Of a stretch of DNA of 22,951 nt, positions 21,600 through 22,951 are shown piece after piece. The position numbers and the translations under genes are program-made. Every line of letters begins with the position of its first letter. Within the stretch, counting starts at the first letter, position 1. The notes beneath the pieces were generated by a model that was not told the origin of the DNA, ran no database searches, and saw nothing but the letters and a program-made list of their open reading frames with translations. The DNA comes from an uncultured Actinomyces sp. (lineage in GTDB: Bacteria > Actinomycetota > Actinomycetes > Actinomycetales > Actinomycetaceae). The DNA lies in the NCBI GenBank assembly GCA_915063485.1, contig CAJZDJ010000024.1:1-22951 (forward strand). Direction: 5' to 3'.

Positions 21600-22085
21600 G
21601 TGAAAGACCCTCAGATTGCTCGCCGTAATCTATATGTACGCGTAGCCGCCTCACCTGGTTTCAGTGGGGCGGCTCGTGCTAAACGCGCACGTAGACGCGC
21701 GCGCCACGGGCGAAACCTGGGTCTACCCCTACTGCGCCCCAACCACCCGGGCTGGAATACTCGCTCAGCCCAGTTTGATCAGGTCGCAGTGGAGATTTTT
21801 AGGGAACTCTCCCAGCGCCACCATAAGCTTGGCCAAGTTGAGCTGGCAGTGGAGGCAGTGCCGGCCTCAGATCCGGCCCCTTGGGAGGATGCCACCTGCC
21901 TGGCCCGGTTCTTCCCGGCTGAACATAAAGCAGGTTTGCACGCCCGAATTGTGCTCTACCAGCGCCCTATTCGCTCCCAGTGTATTAGCCCTGAGCAGCT
22001 ACAAGAGGTGCTTTATATAGTGTTGTTAGAGCAGTGTGCCCAGGCCCTTGGGGTTTTACCCCAAGACCTGGACCCTGATTACTAA
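21600..22085 (+). CDS. Zincin-like (metallopeptidase-family) protein lacking HExxH
   Basis: A 161-residue protein resembling the short actinobacterial zincin_1-type family (Rv3259-like, from memory): a basic, disordered N-terminus (AKRARRRARHGRNLGLPLLRP), VELAVEAVPASDPAPWED, a LARFFPAEH segment, then RIVLYQRPI. The segment where active relatives have HExxHxxG reads LEQCAQALGV, so the zinc histidines are missing and peptidase activity is unlikely. As I recall, many members of this subgroup share that loss. The role is unknown. It starts at a GTG 18 bases after the FG-GAP stop and converges on the DUF5719 gene, with only three bases between the two stop codons. Confidence 0.72.
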   Translation: MKDPQIARRNLYVRVAASPGFSGAARAKRARRRARHGRNLGLPLLRPNHPGWNTRSAQFDQVAVEIFRELSQRHHKLGQVELAVEAVPASDPAPWEDATCLARFFPAEHKAGLHARIVLYQRPIRSQCISPEQLQEVLYIVLLEQCAQALGVLPQDLDPDY

Positions 22086-22088
22086 GCA

Positions 22089-22951
22089 CTACAGCCGAAT
22101 ACGCCGCTGGGCGATGGCTTCAGTTACTTCAATGCGGTCAATCACCGAGATCAGTGTGCCCGCCTGATCACCAGAGGTTTCGCGGCTAACCAAGGTAGCT
22201 GCAACTGCGCCGCTAACACTAACTGCCTGCACACTTTCGGGAACCTGCGCTACCTGGGTTGATAGCGCTGGCAGGGTCAAGGTGCTGGTCCAGTTAGAGC
22301 CGATCGCGCTGAGCGTGACCTGCTTGGGCTGGGCTGAGGGGTTAGTTAGCAGCAGCTGACTAGTTACGTCTTGGCGTGGCAGCATAGCTACCCCACCCTG
22401 GCCAGTTTGGGCCTGCGACCAGGTGAAATCGTGAATGTGCTGGCCTGACAGCTCGGGGTATTCACTACCTTGTGAGGTAGACAATGCGGCGGCGCTTACC
22501 GGCTGGTCAGAGTCGATTTTGACACCGTAAGTACCCTGGGCTAACCCACCTAGCGGCAGGTCAGCCACTTGGCCGGCTTTAACATTTAGGGCACTGGCGG
22601 GCGCAAATTCCACCGGCCCGCTTTTACCCAGCAGGGTTACTTTCACATGCGCAGTTTTGGTGCCGGGGTTGAGTACCCGCAGGCGCGGCTCGTTAAGGGA
22701 TCCGCTTAGGTCCAGGCTCTCTGCGCTAGCAGTGGGGTTGGGTGTTGCGGCAGCTGCGGTTGGGCTGGGCGGCGGCGTCGCAGCGGCTGTAGTGGCACTA
22801 GCGCTGGGCTTAGCGCTAGCTTTGGCAGTGGCTTTAGAACTGGGGGTGGCACCTGCTTTAGCAGCGCCGCTAGCTTTTGCACTCACTTTGGCAGTGGCTT
22901 TAGCGCTGGGGGTAGCTGTGGCGCTGGCAGCTGCGCTGGGCGACGGCGTCG
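22089..22951 (-). CDS. DUF5719 family protein, N-terminus beyond the window (partial)
   Basis: The C-terminal 287 residues are visible. The frame stays open to the window edge, so the true start lies outside. An apparent GTG at 22886 is an internal valine in TAKVSAKAS. The visible N-terminal part is a disordered Ala/Ser/Thr/Pro/Lys linker. From about 22720 downward there is an ordered beta-rich region (LRVLNPGTKTAHVKVTLLG, GQVADLPLGGLAQGTYGVKI, MLPRQDVTSQLLLTNPSAQPKQVTL) typical of the DUF5719 domain in actinobacterial envelope-associated proteins. In many relatives this gene lies beside the zincin-like gene. Function is unknown, and a secretion signal, if any, would be in the missing part. 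Confidence 0.75.
   Translation of the reverse strand, partial: TPSPSAAASATATPSAKATAKVSAKASGAAKAGATPSSKATAKASAKPSASATTAAATPPPSPTAAAATPNPTASAESLDLSGSLNEPRLRVLNPGTKTAHVKVTLLGKSGPVEFAPASALNVKAGQVADLPLGGLAQGTYGVKIDSDQPVSAAALSTSQGSEYPELSGQHIHDFTWSQAQTGQGGVAMLPRQDVTSQLLLTNPSAQPKQVTLSAIGSNWTSTLTLPALSTQVAQVPESVQAVSVSGAVAATLVSRETSGDQAGTLISVIDRIEVTEAIAQRRIRL
22820..22916 (-). repeat. 31-bp imperfect direct repeat in the DUF5719 linker
   Basis: CTTTGGCAGTGGCTTTAG (plus strand) begins at 22820 and again at 22886, 66 bases apart. Similarity extends about 31 bases with three differences. The period is a multiple of three and encodes the Ala/Lys/Ser/Pro-rich linker. Confidence 0.75.

Noticed and set aside
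22089..22886. A complete DUF5719 gene starting at GTG 22886
   Set aside because: The frame is open all the way to the window edge with the same low-complexity composition, so the GTG is an internal valine codon and the gene is partial.
1..22951. CRISPR arrays, prophage, insertion sequences, toxin-antitoxin or defence islands
   Set aside because: Both strands were read for regular repeat-spacer arrays, transposase motifs and integrase motifs, and none were seen. All repeats found are short, intragenic or palindromic.

Overview
The window reads as a stretch of ordinary chromosome from an actinobacterium (Actinomycetota), most likely of the Actinomycetaceae type. The reasons are the AdnA/AdnB motor-nuclease pair, the small DUF3107 and DUF3117 proteins, the MiaE-like ferritin-fold protein next to a DEAD-box helicase, a DUF5719 protein beside a zincin-like protein, a LAxTG sorting signal, moderately high GC and many starts without a Shine-Dalgarno sequence. 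The genus is a guess. I see no phage, transposon, CRISPR array, tRNA or rRNA, and no gap without a gene longer than about 250 bases.

Layout. 1-6936 (minus): the adnA-adnB operon for double-strand-break end resection, with 4-base ATGA coupling and a hairpin at the window edge. 7058-9702: a DUF3107 gene (+), a ferritin-fold gene (-) converging on it across a strong terminator, and a DEAD-box RNA helicase (+). 9938-11409 (minus): a PHP-domain phosphoesterase and a MarC-family membrane protein, translationally coupled. 11579-13120 (+): Xaa-Pro aminopeptidase P, closed by a 15-bp stem terminator. 13296-15189 (+): a PRC-barrel-like/MgtE-N/CBS protein coupled to a DUF1003 membrane protein. 15315-16457 (+): the Mrp/ApbC iron-sulfur carrier ATPase. 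16639-17274 (-): a small-molecule-type O-methyltransferase. 17442-18380 (+): TatB with a very long acidic tail. 18471-19554 (-): a LOG-family nucleotide phosphoribohydrolase and the 53-residue DUF3117 protein. 19800-21581 (+): a secreted FG-GAP repeat protein ending in a LAITG sorting signal. 21600-22085 (+): a zincin-like protein without HExxH. 22089 to the right edge (-): a DUF5719 protein cut by the window.

From memory, two blocks match gene neighbourhoods that are separate in Mycobacterium tuberculosis: about Rv3201c-Rv3211 (adnB, adnA, DUF3107, ferritin-like, rhlE) and about Rv1205-Rv1232c (LOG, DUF3117, O-methyltransferase, tatB, mrp, DUF1003, MgtE-N/CBS).

The most striking pattern is in the start sites. 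Of about fourteen starts that are not translationally coupled, six have a TAnnnT -10 box exactly 6 bases before the start codon and a seventh has one 7 bases before. This predicts leaderless mRNAs. I do not see a convincing new multi-gene system. The best leads are the leaderless promoters, a nested set of inverted repeats upstream of mrp, and several proteins that keep a family fold but lack the usual catalytic or metal-binding residues (AdnA motor, ferritin-like, zincin-like, O-methyltransferase, Mrp).
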